A DNA stretch of 64,000 bases from Janthinobacterium aquaticum (lineage in GTDB: Bacteria > Pseudomonadota > Gammaproteobacteria > Burkholderiales > Burkholderiaceae_D). This document shows positions 53,093 to 63,134 of the stretch, piece by piece. The notes under the pieces were generated by a model. That model was given only the letters and a program-made list of their open reading frames with translations, ran no database searches and had not been told where the DNA came from. The stretch is from positions 62,001 to 126,000 of the forward strand of contig NZ_WFLK01000005.1 of NCBI RefSeq assembly GCF_009208565.1, read 5' to 3'. Within the stretch, counting starts at the first letter, position 1. Each line of letters starts with the position of its first letter. The translations under genes and the position numbers were made by a program.

Positions 53093-53917
53093 CTTGCCCA
53101 GCTCCTCGCCCAGCTCGCGTCCGCGCGCGGCTGCAGCCTTGATGCCGTCGACGATGCGCTGCTTGACGCCGGCTTCTTCCATGCTGGTCAAGGCGGCGTA
53201 GGTGGTGCCGCCCTTGGAGGTCACGCGCTCGCGCAGCAGCGCTACCGGCTCGTTCGATTGCGCCGCCAGTTGCGCTGCGCCGGTAAAGGTGGCAATCGCC
53301 AGCTGCGTGCCTTGCTCCGGGCTTAGCCCCAGTTCGCTCGCTGCCTGCTGCATCGCTTCGATAAAGTAAAACACATAGGCCGGGCCGCTGCCTGACACGG
53401 CGGTGACCGGGTCGATCTGCGCCTCGTCAGCCAGCCACACGGTGCTGCCGACCGCCTTTAAAATGGCATCGGCCTGTTCGCGCTGCTGCGCCGTGACGCC
53501 GTTGCTGGCCACCAGGCCGGTAATACCCATGCCGATCAGCGCCGGCGTATTGGGCATGGCGCGCACGATGGACGGATAGTCGCCCAGCCAGCGCGACAGA
53601 TCGACGGCGCGGATGCCCGCCGCAATCGACAGCACCAGCGGCGTCTTGTCTGCGTCCAGGAACGGCAGCAGCTGCGCCGCCACCTCGCGCATGCTTTGCG
53701 GCTTGACGGCCAGCACGATCACGTCGGCATCGCGCAAGGCGACATCGGCTGCGCCTGCCGTGCTGACTCCGAACTGCACCTTCAGCTTTTCAAGCGCTGG
53801 CGCATGCGGATCGATCACGTGAATATTCGCGCCTGCCGTCAGTTTGTTGGCCAGTCCGGCGATCAGGGCCGCCGCCATATTGCCGCCGCCTACAAATGCT
53901 ATCTTCAATGCCGTCAT
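53090..53917 (-). CDS. proC: Pyrroline-5-carboxylate reductase
   Basis: 275 residues. NAD(P)-binding GGGNMAAALIAGL at the start; the C-terminal dimer domain contains AVSGSGPAYVFYFIEAMQQA and VTSKGGTTYAALTSMEEAGV. It makes proline from pyrroline-5-carboxylate. Upstream of it is yggS 17 bases away, the usual neighbour. Confidence 0.96.
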   Translation of the reverse strand: MTALKIAFVGGGNMAAALIAGLANKLTAGANIHVIDPHAPALEKLKVQFGVSTAGAADVALRDADVIVLAVKPQSMREVAAQLLPFLDADKTPLVLSIAAGIRAVDLSRWLGDYPSIVRAMPNTPALIGMGITGLVASNGVTAQQREQADAILKAVGSTVWLADEAQIDPVTAVSGSGPAYVFYFIEAMQQAASELGLSPEQGTQLAIATFTGAAQLAAQSNEPVALLRERVTSKGGTTYAALTSMEEAGVKQRIVDGIKAAAARGRELGEELGK

Positions 53918-53934
53918 GTGTGTCTTTCGAAAGA

Positions 53935-54636
53935 TCAGGAATAGTTGCGGGAACCAAAAATGGCGCTGCCCACGCGCACGATGGTGGCGCCTTCCAGCAC
54001 CGCCGCCTGCAGGTCGGCCGACATGCCCATCGACAGGGTATCGAGCGCCAGGCCACCGTCACGCAACTGCTGGAACAACTGGCGTAATTGCGCAAAGGCG
54101 GCGCGCTGGCGTGCCGGGTCGGTTTCCGGTTCGGGAATCGCCATCAGGCCGCGCAGGCGCAGGCGCGGCAGCTGCGCTACCGCATGCGCCAGCGCCGGCA
54201 GGTCCGCTGGCGCCACGCCGCTCTTGCTCGCTTCGCCGCTGATATTGACCTGCAGGCAGATATTGAGTTCAGGCAGCTCGGCAGGACGCTGCTCGGACAG
54301 GCGCACCGCGATTTTTTCGCGCTCGACCGTATGCACCCAGTCGAAGTGTTCGGTAATCGGGCGCGTCTTGTTGCTCTGGATCGGGCCGATAAAGTGCCAT
54401 TCGAGCCCTGCATCAGGCTGCGCTGCCTGCACGGCGGCAATCTTGTCGAGCGCTTCCTGCAGATAGTTTTCGCCAAACGCCGTCTGTCCCGCATCAGCGG
54501 CGGCCAGCACGGCGTCAGCGCCAAAAGTCTTCGATACGGCCAGCAGCATCACGTCGGCGGCAGGACGCTGCGCCTGGTCAGCGGCCTGGGCAATACTGCG
54601 CCGCACGGCTTGCAAGTTCTGTTCGATTGTGGACAT
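53935..54636 (-). CDS. yggS: PLP homeostasis protein (YggS/PLPBP)
   Basis: 233 residues from the ATG at 54636; a Met two codons earlier is possible. Pyridoxal-phosphate lysine in LLAVSKTFGADAV and the barrel motifs FGENYLQEALDK, WHFIGPIQSNKTR and LSMGMSADLQAAVLEGAT(phosphate site) mark the fold. It tunes PLP and amino-acid balance. Divergent from pilT. Confidence 0.95.
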   Translation of the reverse strand: MSTIEQNLQAVRRSIAQAADQAQRPAADVMLLAVSKTFGADAVLAAADAGQTAFGENYLQEALDKIAAVQAAQPDAGLEWHFIGPIQSNKTRPITEHFDWVHTVEREKIAVRLSEQRPAELPELNICLQVNISGEASKSGVAPADLPALAHAVAQLPRLRLRGLMAIPEPETDPARQRAAFAQLRQLFQQLRDGGLALDTLSMGMSADLQAAVLEGATIVRVGSAIFGSRNYS

Positions 54637-54672
54637 AATCATTTTCTAATGGATACGGCACAGGGATTATAA

Positions 54673-55716
54673 ATGGACATCTCCGAACTACTCGCATTCT
54701 CCGTCACCAACAAGGCCTCTGACCTGCATCTGTCGGCCGGCCTGCCGCCGATGATACGGGTCAACGGCGATGTGCGCCGCCTGAACGTGGCACCGCTCGA
54801 GCACAAGGAAGTGCACCGCATGATCTATGACATCATGAACGACGGCCAGCGCAAGGCGTACGAGGAAGCGCTTGAATGTGACTTCTCGTTTGAAATTCCC
54901 GGCCTGGCGCGCTTTCGCGTCAATGCCTACAATCAGGAACGCGGCGCCTCGGCCGTACTGCGCACGATTCCATCAAAAGTACTGACGCTCGAAGAACTCA
55001 ATGCGCCGCGCATCTTTGGCGAACTGGCGCTGCGCCCGCGCGGGCTGGTGCTGGTGACGGGGCCGACCGGCTCGGGCAAGTCGACCACGCTGGCGGCCAT
55101 GGTCAACCATGTCAACGAACGCCTGAATCACCATATCCTCACCATCGAAGACCCGATCGAATTCGTGCACGAGCCGAAAAAATGCCTGATCAACCAGCGC
55201 GAAGTGGGCGAACATACGCATTCGTTCAGCAATGCGCTGCGCTCGGCGCTACGCGAAGACCCGGACGTGATTCTGGTGGGCGAACTGCGCGACCTGGAAA
55301 CCATCCGCCTGGCGCTGACGGCGGCCGAAACTGGCCATCTGGTGTTCGGTACGCTGCATACCTCGTCGGCCGCCAAGTCGATCGACCGCATTATCGATGT
55401 CTTCCCGGCCGAGGAAAAAGAGATGGTACGCGCCATGTTGTCCGAATCCTTGCAGGCCGTCATCTCGCAGAACCTGCTCAAGACCAAGGACGGCACCACC
55501 CGCGTGGCCGCGCATGAAATCATGCTGGCCACGCCGGCGATCCGCAACCTGATCCGCGAAGCGAAAGTGGCGCAGATGTATTCGGCCATCCAGACCGGCA
55601 GCCATGTCGGCATGCAGACACTCGATCAGTGCCTGACGGACCTGTTGCGGCGCGGCGTCATTTCGGCCGACACCGCGCGCACGGCCGCCAAGTCGCCTGA
55701 AAACTTCCCGGGATAA
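54673..55716 (+). CDS. pilT: Type IV pilus retraction ATPase PilT
   Basis: 347 residues. Walker A GPTGSGKSTT, Asp box IEDPIEFVHEP, Walker B VGELRDLETIR and the PilT-specific AIRNLIREAKVAQMYSAIQT (AIRNLIRE) near the C-terminus. It powers pilus retraction for twitching and DNA uptake. Followed by pilU after 4 bases. Confidence 0.97.
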   Translation: MDISELLAFSVTNKASDLHLSAGLPPMIRVNGDVRRLNVAPLEHKEVHRMIYDIMNDGQRKAYEEALECDFSFEIPGLARFRVNAYNQERGASAVLRTIPSKVLTLEELNAPRIFGELALRPRGLVLVTGPTGSGKSTTLAAMVNHVNERLNHHILTIEDPIEFVHEPKKCLINQREVGEHTHSFSNALRSALREDPDVILVGELRDLETIRLALTAAETGHLVFGTLHTSSAAKSIDRIIDVFPAEEKEMVRAMLSESLQAVISQNLLKTKDGTTRVAAHEIMLATPAIRNLIREAKVAQMYSAIQTGSHVGMQTLDQCLTDLLRRGVISADTARTAAKSPENFPG

Positions 55717-55720
55717 GCGC

Positions 55721-56854
55721 ATGCAAAACCATCATCTCGACAGCATGCACGCGCTGCTGGCGCGCATGCGCGAACTGGGCGGCTCGGACCTGTTCATTAC
55801 TGCCGGCTTTCCACCTGCCATCAAGCTCGACGGTAAAGTCACGCCCCTGGCAAGCGAGCCGTGCAGCGCCGAACAAAGCGCTGCCTGGGTAGGCGCCATC
55901 ATGACCGACAAACAGGCGCTGGGGTTCGAGGCTGAAAAAGAAGCCAATTTCGCCATCAGCCCGCCCGGCCTGGGACGCTTTCGCATCTCCGCCTTTGTGC
56001 AGATGGGGCAGGCAGGCATGGTGGCGCGCGTAATCAATACCGCCATTCCCGACTTGTCCACGCTGGGCCTGCCAGCCACCTTGCAGGAGGTCGTGATGAG
56101 CAAGCGCGGGCTGGTGATCATGGTGGGCGCCACCGGCAGCGGCAAGTCGACCACGCTGGCAGCCATGCTGGGCCATCGCAACGCCAACAGCCACGGCCAT
56201 ATCATCACCATCGAAGACCCGGTGGAGTTCGTCCATCCGCACGGCAACTGCATCGTGACCCAGCGCGAAGTGGGCGTCGATACGGAAGACTGGGCAACGG
56301 CGCTGAAAAATACCCTGCGCCAGGCGCCCGACGTGATACAGATCGGTGAAATCCGCGACCGTGAAACCATGGATCACGCGATTGCGTTTGCTGAAACAGG
56401 CCATTTGTGCCTGGCCACGCTGCATGCCAATAATGCCAATCAGGCGCTGGACCGTATCATCAATTTCTTTCCCGAAGAACGGCGCCAGCAATTGCTGATG
56501 GATTTATCGCTTAATCTGAAAGCCATGATTTCGCAACGCCTGATTCCGCGCAAGGAAAGCAGCGGGCGCACGGTGGCGATGGAAATCATGCTCAATTCAC
56601 CGCTGATGAGCGAATTGATCTTCAAAGGCCAGGTTCATGAAATCAAGGAGTTAATGAAGAAATCGCGCGAACTGGGCATGCAGACATTCGACCAGTCGCT
56701 GTTCGACCTGCACGAGAGCGGCGCCATCAGCTATGAAGATGCGCTGCGCAATGCCGATTCCGTCAACGACTTGCGGCTGTCGATCAAATTGCACGGCAAG
56801 GCCGATGCCGGGCGCGAGCCGGCGGCAGGCGGGCGACCACTGGGCTTGCTGTAG
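55721..56854 (+). CDS. pilU: Type IV pilus retraction ATPase PilU
   Basis: 377 residues. Walker A GATGSGKSTT, IEDPVEFVHPHG, Walker B IGEIRDRETM, HANNANQALDRIINFFPEE. It lacks the AIRNLIRE motif and has a longer C-terminal tail, as in PilU. It works alongside PilT. A small hairpin ATTGTT-gtagt-AACAAT (56858-56874) follows the stop. Confidence 0.95.
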   Translation: MQNHHLDSMHALLARMRELGGSDLFITAGFPPAIKLDGKVTPLASEPCSAEQSAAWVGAIMTDKQALGFEAEKEANFAISPPGLGRFRISAFVQMGQAGMVARVINTAIPDLSTLGLPATLQEVVMSKRGLVIMVGATGSGKSTTLAAMLGHRNANSHGHIITIEDPVEFVHPHGNCIVTQREVGVDTEDWATALKNTLRQAPDVIQIGEIRDRETMDHAIAFAETGHLCLATLHANNANQALDRIINFFPEERRQQLLMDLSLNLKAMISQRLIPRKESSGRTVAMEIMLNSPLMSELIFKGQVHEIKELMKKSRELGMQTFDQSLFDLHESGAISYEDALRNADSVNDLRLSIKLHGKADAGREPAAGGRPLGLL

Positions 56855-57030
56855 CAGATTGTTGTAGTAACAATACAATCAGGCTTTAATTTGAAACAAC
56901 ATTCGTATCTTATTTGATCAGTTTATTGTATTTAAGGACAAGTTTTCAATCTCATGTCGCAAATAACAATTTTTCAGCGATAATGTTTCCTTATTAAGAA
57001 TATCGTTCCAACACGATCAAGAAAACAGCG

Positions 57031-59178
57031 ATGCCACTTTTAAGGAAACTCTTATCGCCATGGCTCAAGATGGGAACATATTCCCGTCTGTTTATTCCGG
57101 TATTGCTGCTGATATTGATTGTTTCTGCCGTGCGTTACCATATTTTATTCAATGCAGAAACAAATGCAGCTGCCACCAGCTATCAATACGAGGCGCGCCA
57201 GCTCAATCTGTATCTGGCCAATACGGTCTTGCCGCAGGCCGTACGCACCGGCGATGCCGCCAGCGTGCAGCAGGCGCTGCGCGGCGCTTTGCCGCTCAAC
57301 CGCAATCTCGACCTGCTGCGTTGGCACACCGCCCATACGCAGATCGAGGTGCGTCCTGGCGAAGCTGACGATACTGCGCCAGCGCGTGTGCCGGACTGGT
57401 TTGCCCGCCTGACCGGCATCGCCCCCATCCATAGCCGCATGACTGTGTCGCTACCGGGCGGCGAAGACGGCACGCTCGAGGCGCGCTATGCGCCGCAACT
57501 GCCGCAGCTGCAGGTATGGCAGGCCGTGCGCCAGCAGGCGCTGCTCAGCGCCGTCAATATCATGATCGTATTTTCCATGCTGGGCCTGCTGCTGTTGGTG
57601 TATCGCCGGCTGCTGGCGCGCCTGACACAGGCCATCGTACGTCTGCGCAGCGGCGACTTTACGGTGCGCATGGCCAGCGGCGTCACACCCGAGACCGGCC
57701 AGTTGTCGCTCGCTTTCAATGGCATGGTCGACGAGGTCGGCGAGATGCTCGCTTCGCTGCAGGCCAGCCAGCGCCGCCTCGGTGAACAGCTCGACGAAAC
57801 GGTGCACATGCAACAGGCGCTGCAAAAGATGTCCTGGCAAAACTATAACGATGTACTGACCGGGCTGCCCAACCGCGCTGCGCTGGCGGCGCGCTTCGAA
57901 CAGGAACTGTTCCTGGCGCGCGAGCGCCAGCGCCTGCTGGCCGTGTGCCTGTTCGATCTCGATCACTTCCAGCAGATTAACGACCGCTTTGGCGCCGAGG
58001 CCGGCGACGATATCCTGCGCCAGGTGGCTGCACGGCTGCAGGACTTTGCCGGCCAGGTGCATTACGTGGCGCGCCTCGGCGGCGATGAATTCGTTATCCT
58101 GCTGTGCGGCCAGGCCAGTATCGCCACCATCGAGCACAATGTCACGACGCTGATGCGGGCGCTCAATGAGCCGTATGTCTGCGACCAGCAGGCGCTCGAC
58201 ATGACGTCGAGCGTCGGCATCGCCGTGTATGCCGGCAAGGAGTTCAATACCGAGAGCCTGCTGCGCCATGCCGACCACGCCGTCTACCAGGCCAAGCTGA
58301 CCGGGCGCAATCAATACCACTTCTTCGACACCAATCTCGATGAAGAAGTGCGCACCCACCACAACCAGCGCACCGAGGTGCGCCATGCGCTGATCAACAA
58401 TGAACTGCGCCTGTATTACCAGCCCAAGGTCAATATGCGCACCGGTGTGGTGGTCGGCATGGAAGCGCTGCTGCGCTGGCAGCATGCGCGCCGCGGCGTG
58501 CTGTCGCCGGCGCAGTTTCTGCCGCTGGTCGAGCAGACCGACCTGATCATCGATATCGGCGAATGGGTGCTGCGCCAGGCGCTGTGGCAGATACGCCGCT
58601 GGAGCGCCGCCGGCCAGCACTGGGTGGTAAGCGTCAATATCGCCGCGCGCCATTTCCAGCGCCCCGATTTCGTGCCGCGCCTGAAAGCCATCCTGGACGA
58701 GTTTCCCGGCGTGCGCCCGAACATGCTGGAGCTGGAAATTCTCGAATCGTCGGCGCTGCACGACCTGGAGCACGTGCGCCGCATTATCCGCGCCTGCCAG
58801 GCGCTGGGCATTACCTTTGCGCTCGACGATTTCGGCACCGGCTACTCATCGATGTCCTATCTGAAGCGTTTGCCGGCCGATATCGTCAAGATCGACCAGA
58901 GCTTTGTGCGCAATATGCTCAACGATCCCGACGATCTGCACCTGGTGCGCGCCGTGATCGGGCTGGCACGCTCGTTCTCGCTGACCGTGATCGCCGAAGG
59001 CGTGGAGAGCGTCGAACACGGCGCGCGCCTGCTCGAACTGGGCTGCGACCTGGCACAGGGCTACGGCATTGCCCACCCGATGCCGGCCGAAACGGTACTC
59101 GACTGGGCCGGGAGCTTCGTGCCGGCGCCGCAATGGCAGGCGGCGCTGCATCACTCGGACGGCCAGCTTCAGGCCTGA
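57031..59178 (+). CDS. Membrane-bound GGDEF-EAL c-di-GMP enzyme
   Basis: 715 residues. An N-terminal helix (LFIPVLLLILIVSAVRYHIL, about 20-40), a periplasmic sensor, a second helix (LLSAVNIMIVFSMLGLLLLV), a HAMP-like region and two enzyme domains. GGDEF (near 350, RLGGDEFVIL) and EAL (near 478, GMEALLRW) are both intact, with DDFGTGYSS and NIAARHF. No RxxD inhibitory site lies 5 residues before GGDEF. It may make or break c-di-GMP. Adjacent to pilT-pilU, it may tune pilus use. A weak -10 (GATAAT) lies at 56979-56984. Confidence 0.9.
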   Translation: MPLLRKLLSPWLKMGTYSRLFIPVLLLILIVSAVRYHILFNAETNAAATSYQYEARQLNLYLANTVLPQAVRTGDAASVQQALRGALPLNRNLDLLRWHTAHTQIEVRPGEADDTAPARVPDWFARLTGIAPIHSRMTVSLPGGEDGTLEARYAPQLPQLQVWQAVRQQALLSAVNIMIVFSMLGLLLLVYRRLLARLTQAIVRLRSGDFTVRMASGVTPETGQLSLAFNGMVDEVGEMLASLQASQRRLGEQLDETVHMQQALQKMSWQNYNDVLTGLPNRAALAARFEQELFLARERQRLLAVCLFDLDHFQQINDRFGAEAGDDILRQVAARLQDFAGQVHYVARLGGDEFVILLCGQASIATIEHNVTTLMRALNEPYVCDQQALDMTSSVGIAVYAGKEFNTESLLRHADHAVYQAKLTGRNQYHFFDTNLDEEVRTHHNQRTEVRHALINNELRLYYQPKVNMRTGVVVGMEALLRWQHARRGVLSPAQFLPLVEQTDLIIDIGEWVLRQALWQIRRWSAAGQHWVVSVNIAARHFQRPDFVPRLKAILDEFPGVRPNMLELEILESSALHDLEHVRRIIRACQALGITFALDDFGTGYSSMSYLKRLPADIVKIDQSFVRNMLNDPDDLHLVRAVIGLARSFSLTVIAEGVESVEHGARLLELGCDLAQGYGIAHPMPAETVLDWAGSFVPAPQWQAALHHSDGQLQA

Positions 59179-59182
59179 AGCA

Positions 59183-60415
59183 TCAAGCCCGCGCTGGCGG
59201 CAAGGCCGCGTCGAGCAATTCGATCCAGTGCCGCACTGGCGTTTCGGTACCCGACTGCAGATGCGACAGGCAGCCGATATTGGCCGACACGATCATGTCC
59301 GGTGCGCAGGCATCGAGATGGGCCAGCTTGTTGTCGCGCAGCTGCTGCGACAGTGCCGGCTGCAGCAGCGAATAGGTGCCGGCCGAGCCGCAGCACAGAT
59401 GGCTGTCGGCGCACAGGCGCACATCGACGCCGACCGCGCGCAGCACCTGCTCGACATGGCCGCGCAGCTGCTGGCCATGCTGCAGCGTACAGGGCGGGTG
59501 GTACGCCACGCGCCCGTCAATGCGTCCCCTGAGCAGGCCGGCCAGCTGTGCTTCAAACGGTGGAATCACTTCGCACAGGTCGCGCGCCAGCGCGGTGATG
59601 CGCGCGGCCTTGAGCGCATAGCGCGCGTCGTGCGCCAGCAGATGGCCGTATTCCTTGACCGTGGCGCCGCAGCCCGAGGCCGTGATCACGATCGCTTCAA
59701 CCTGCTCCACATACGGCCACCAGGCGTCGATATTGCGCCGCATGTCGTCCAGCGCCGCCTCCTGATCATTGAGGTGATGGCGCAGCGCGCCGCAGCAGCC
59801 GGCCTTGGGTGCCACGATCAGCTTCACGCCCAGCGCATCGAGCACGCGTGCGGTGGAAGCGTTGATATTGGGCGACATGGCCGGCTGCACGCAGCCGTCG
59901 AGCAGCAGCATCTTGCGCGCATGCGCGCGAGTCGGCCAGCGGCCAGGTTTTGCGGCCGGGCGCAGCTTGTCCTGTAAGCTTTTCGACAGCAGCGGGCGCA
60001 GCGCCTGGCCGGTTTTATACAGCGGCGTAAATAGCCAGCGGCGCGGCAGCGCTTCTTTCAGCGCAAAGCGCAGCGCGCGCTCGCGCAGGCTGCGCGGCAC
60101 GCGCTGCTCGATCACCTGGCGGCCGATATCGGCCAGCCGACCATACTGGACGCCGGACGGACAGGTCGACTCGCAATTGCGGCAGGTCAGGCAGCGGTCG
60201 AGGTGGTTTTGCGTCTTGCTAGTCACCGGTGCGCCTTCGAGCACCTGCTTGATCAGATAGATGCGCCCGCGCGGGCCATCGAGTTCGTCGCCCAGCAACT
60301 GATAAGTCGGGCAAGTCGCGGTGCAAAAGCCGCAGTGCACGCAAGCGCGCAAAATGGCTTCGGCTTCGTCGCCAGCCGGCGTGTTTTTAATGAAATCGGC
60401 AAGGTTGGTTTGCAT
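59183..60415 (-). CDS. glcF: Glycolate oxidase iron-sulfur subunit GlcF
   Basis: 410 residues. Two 4Fe-4S motifs, CVHCGFCTATCP and CLTCRNCESTCP, near the N-terminus; CCG-type cysteine-rich domains (AGCCGALRHH, LCCGSAGTYSLLQ) follow. It passes electrons from GlcD/GlcE to the quinone pool. Last gene of glcD-glcE-glcF, 6 bases after glcE. Confidence 0.95.
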   Translation of the reverse strand: MQTNLADFIKNTPAGDEAEAILRACVHCGFCTATCPTYQLLGDELDGPRGRIYLIKQVLEGAPVTSKTQNHLDRCLTCRNCESTCPSGVQYGRLADIGRQVIEQRVPRSLRERALRFALKEALPRRWLFTPLYKTGQALRPLLSKSLQDKLRPAAKPGRWPTRAHARKMLLLDGCVQPAMSPNINASTARVLDALGVKLIVAPKAGCCGALRHHLNDQEAALDDMRRNIDAWWPYVEQVEAIVITASGCGATVKEYGHLLAHDARYALKAARITALARDLCEVIPPFEAQLAGLLRGRIDGRVAYHPPCTLQHGQQLRGHVEQVLRAVGVDVRLCADSHLCCGSAGTYSLLQPALSQQLRDNKLAHLDACAPDMIVSANIGCLSHLQSGTETPVRHWIELLDAALPPARA

Positions 60416-60421
60416 GCGTCC

Positions 60422-61504
60422 TCAGTACATTCTGTGCCGGTTGAAAATGCCGGCCGGATCAAACGCCTGCGCCAGGCGCTGGTGGATGCGCGCCACGGCC
60501 GGCGCCAGCGGCTGGAATACACCGACCGCCTTGTCGCCTCCACGAAACAGCGTAGCATGACCGCCGGCGGCAGAGACCACCTGGCGGATGCGCTGCGCCG
60601 CCTCGGCATCGGCAGCGCCGTCCAGCCTGAGCCAGCGCTGCGCCCCGCCCCACTCGATCAGCTGGCGCCCTTTCAGTATCAGGCTGCTGGCGTGCGGCGG
60701 CAGCGACAGGCGCCACAGGCTGCCGGCGCCGTCAAAAAAGGCGTGCGTCTGTTCGCGCAAGGTCAGCCAGAAAGCGCCGGCCGCTACGGCGTCGAGCAAC
60801 TCTCCTCCCAGCGACTGCGCGGCTGCCTGCACCGCCGCCTCGGCGCCCGACAGGCGCAGCGTCAGCACGCCGTCATGCCAGCAACTGGCCGAGATCGGCA
60901 AAGGCTGGCCGGCCCATTCATTGAGCCGGCGCAGCGCCGCCACTTCTTCGCATTCAAAGCGCAAGCTCGCTTCGCGCAGCGGCAGTGGCAACACCTTGAG
61001 CGACACTTCGAGGATCAGGCCCAGCGTGCCCATGGAACCGGCCAGCAGCCGCGACACGTCGTAGCCGGCCACGTTTTTCATCACCTGGCCGCCAAAGGCC
61101 AGGCGCTGGCCGGCACCGTCAAGCAGCACCGCGCCCAGCACGAAGTCGCGCAGTGCGCCGGCACTGGCGCGGCGTGGCCCCGACAGCGCGCAGGCCACGG
61201 TGCCGCCGATGGTGGCGCCGGCGCCGAAATGCGGCGGCTCGAATGCCAGCATCTGGTTGCGCGCCGCCAGCGCTGCTTCGATCTCGGCCAACGGCGTGCC
61301 GCAGCGCGCCGTGATCACCAGTTCGGTCGGCTCGTAGTCGATAATGCCGGTGTAGCCGCGCGTATCGAGCACTTCGCCCTCGAGCTGCTGGCCGTACCAG
61401 TCCTTGCTGCCGCTGCCGCGCAGGCGCAGCGGCGTGCCGCTGGCGCTCGCTTCGATGATGCGCTCTTTGAATTGTGCCGCTATGGTCTCCACTGTACGCT
61501 CCAT
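60422..61504 (-). CDS. glcE: Glycolate oxidase FAD-binding subunit GlcE
   Basis: 360 residues from the ATG at 61504, which shares a base with the glcD stop (TAATG). Vanillyl-alcohol-oxidase-type FAD domain: GAGATIGGTVACALSGPRRA, MKNVAGYDVSRLLAGSMGTL. It is shorter than GlcD and lacks its substrate Fe site, as usual for GlcE. Confidence 0.94.
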   Translation of the reverse strand: MERTVETIAAQFKERIIEASASGTPLRLRGSGSKDWYGQQLEGEVLDTRGYTGIIDYEPTELVITARCGTPLAEIEAALAARNQMLAFEPPHFGAGATIGGTVACALSGPRRASAGALRDFVLGAVLLDGAGQRLAFGGQVMKNVAGYDVSRLLAGSMGTLGLILEVSLKVLPLPLREASLRFECEEVAALRRLNEWAGQPLPISASCWHDGVLTLRLSGAEAAVQAAAQSLGGELLDAVAAGAFWLTLREQTHAFFDGAGSLWRLSLPPHASSLILKGRQLIEWGGAQRWLRLDGAADAEAAQRIRQVVSAAGGHATLFRGGDKAVGVFQPLAPAVARIHQRLAQAFDPAGIFNRHRMY

Positions 61505-62991
61505 TAAAAACGCGGCAGGCCGGCAAACGGCAGCCGTCCGCCCGACACATGCATCTTGCCAAATTCGGCGCAGCGGTGCAGCGTCGGTATCGCCTTGTCC
61601 GGGTTGAGCAGGCCGTGCGGATCGAAGGCGCGCTTGACGGCAAAAAAGGCCTCGAGTTCGGCGCGCGCAAACTGCACGCACATGGAGTTGATCTTCTCCA
61701 TGCCCACCCCGTGTTCGCCGGTAATGGTGCCGCCCACGGCCACGCACAACGCCAGGATATCGGCGCCAAACGCCTCGGCGCGCTCGAATTCCCCCGGCAC
61801 ATTGGCATCGAACAGAATCAGCGGATGCAGATTGCCGTCGCCGGCATGAAACACGTTGGCGCAGCGCAGGCCATGCGTCTGCTCCATGCGCGCAATGCCG
61901 GTCAGCACCTCGGCCAGCTTCTTGCGCGGGATGGTGCCGTCCATGCAGTAGTAATCGGGCGAGATGCGTCCGGCTGCCGGAAAGGCGTTCTTGCGGCCCG
62001 ACCAGAAGCGCATGCGTTCGGCCTCGGTATTTGACACGGCAATCGCGCTGGCGCCCGCCCCTTCCAGCACCGATGTCATGCGGGCGATTTCCTCGGCCAC
62101 TTCGGCGTGCGTGCCATCGGCTTCGCACAGCAAAATGGCGGCTGCATCGATATCGTAGCCGGCTTTGACAAACGGCTCGACCATGCGCGACGAGGTCTGG
62201 TCCATCATTTCCAGGCCAGCCGGAATAATGCCAGCGGCAATCACATTGGCCACTGCATTGCCGCCGGTGACGACGTCGTCAAACGAGGCCATGATCACGC
62301 GCGCCGTGGCCGGCTTGGGAATCAGGCGCACCGTGACTTCGGTGACGATGCCCAGCATGCCTTCGGAGCCGATAAAGACGGCCAGCAGATCGAGCCCGGG
62401 CGCGTCGAGCGCTTCGCCACCAAGTTCGATGATGTCGCCGTCGATGGTGGCTACGCGCACGCGCAGTACATTGTGCACTGTCAGGCCGTATTTCAGGCAA
62501 TGCACGCCGCCCGAATTTTCCGCCACGTTGCCGCCGATGGTGCAGGCAATCTGCGACGACGGATCGGGCGCATAGTACAGCGCATGGGGCGCGGCGGCTT
62601 CGGAAATGGCCAGGTTGCGCACGCCCGGCTGTACCACGGCCAGGCGCGCATAAGCGTCGACGCGCACGATGCGGTTCAGGCGTGCCGTCGACAGCACCAC
62701 CCCGTCGGCAATCGGCAGCGCACCGCCGGACAGGCCGGTGCCGGCGCCGCGCGGCACCACCGGCACCTGCAGCTCGCGGCACACCTGCAGGATGGCCAGC
62801 ACCTGCTGTTCGGTGTCGGGCAAGGTGACGATCATCGGCAACTGCCGGTAGGCGGCCAGACCGTCGCATTCGTAGGGGCGCGTGTCTTCGGTAGCCGACA
62901 GCACGCAGCGCGCCGGCAGCACTGCCAGCAAGGCGGCCAGCACTTGCTGCTGGCGCGAGAGGGAAAATCCGGTGGATGCAGCAGTAAGCAT
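61504..62991 (-). CDS. glcD: Glycolate oxidase subunit GlcD (FAD-linked)
   Basis: 495 residues from the ATG at 62991 with AGGA 9 bases upstream; earlier in-frame Mets lack a site. FAD_binding_4 motifs PRGAGTGLSGGALP and CTIGGNVAENSGGVHCLKYG, substrate/metal segment NVFHAGDGNLHPLIL, and GEHGVGMEKI near the C-terminus. It oxidises glycolate to glyoxylate. First gene of the operon. Confidence 0.95.
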   Translation of the reverse strand: MLTAASTGFSLSRQQQVLAALLAVLPARCVLSATEDTRPYECDGLAAYRQLPMIVTLPDTEQQVLAILQVCRELQVPVVPRGAGTGLSGGALPIADGVVLSTARLNRIVRVDAYARLAVVQPGVRNLAISEAAAPHALYYAPDPSSQIACTIGGNVAENSGGVHCLKYGLTVHNVLRVRVATIDGDIIELGGEALDAPGLDLLAVFIGSEGMLGIVTEVTVRLIPKPATARVIMASFDDVVTGGNAVANVIAAGIIPAGLEMMDQTSSRMVEPFVKAGYDIDAAAILLCEADGTHAEVAEEIARMTSVLEGAGASAIAVSNTEAERMRFWSGRKNAFPAAGRISPDYYCMDGTIPRKKLAEVLTGIARMEQTHGLRCANVFHAGDGNLHPLILFDANVPGEFERAEAFGADILALCVAVGGTITGEHGVGMEKINSMCVQFARAELEAFFAVKRAFDPHGLLNPDKAIPTLHRCAEFGKMHVSGGRLPFAGLPRF

Positions 62992-63134
62992 GAAAGCGTG
63001 TCCTGGCATGGCATTGCCACGATTGTAAGCACAATTTGGCGCTGCACTGCAAGTTTTGGCGCGATTGGCCGTGCGGCCGCTGGCTGGCAGGCGCACAGTG
63101 TCGTATGCTGCCCCTTTTCATTGAAGGATCAACC

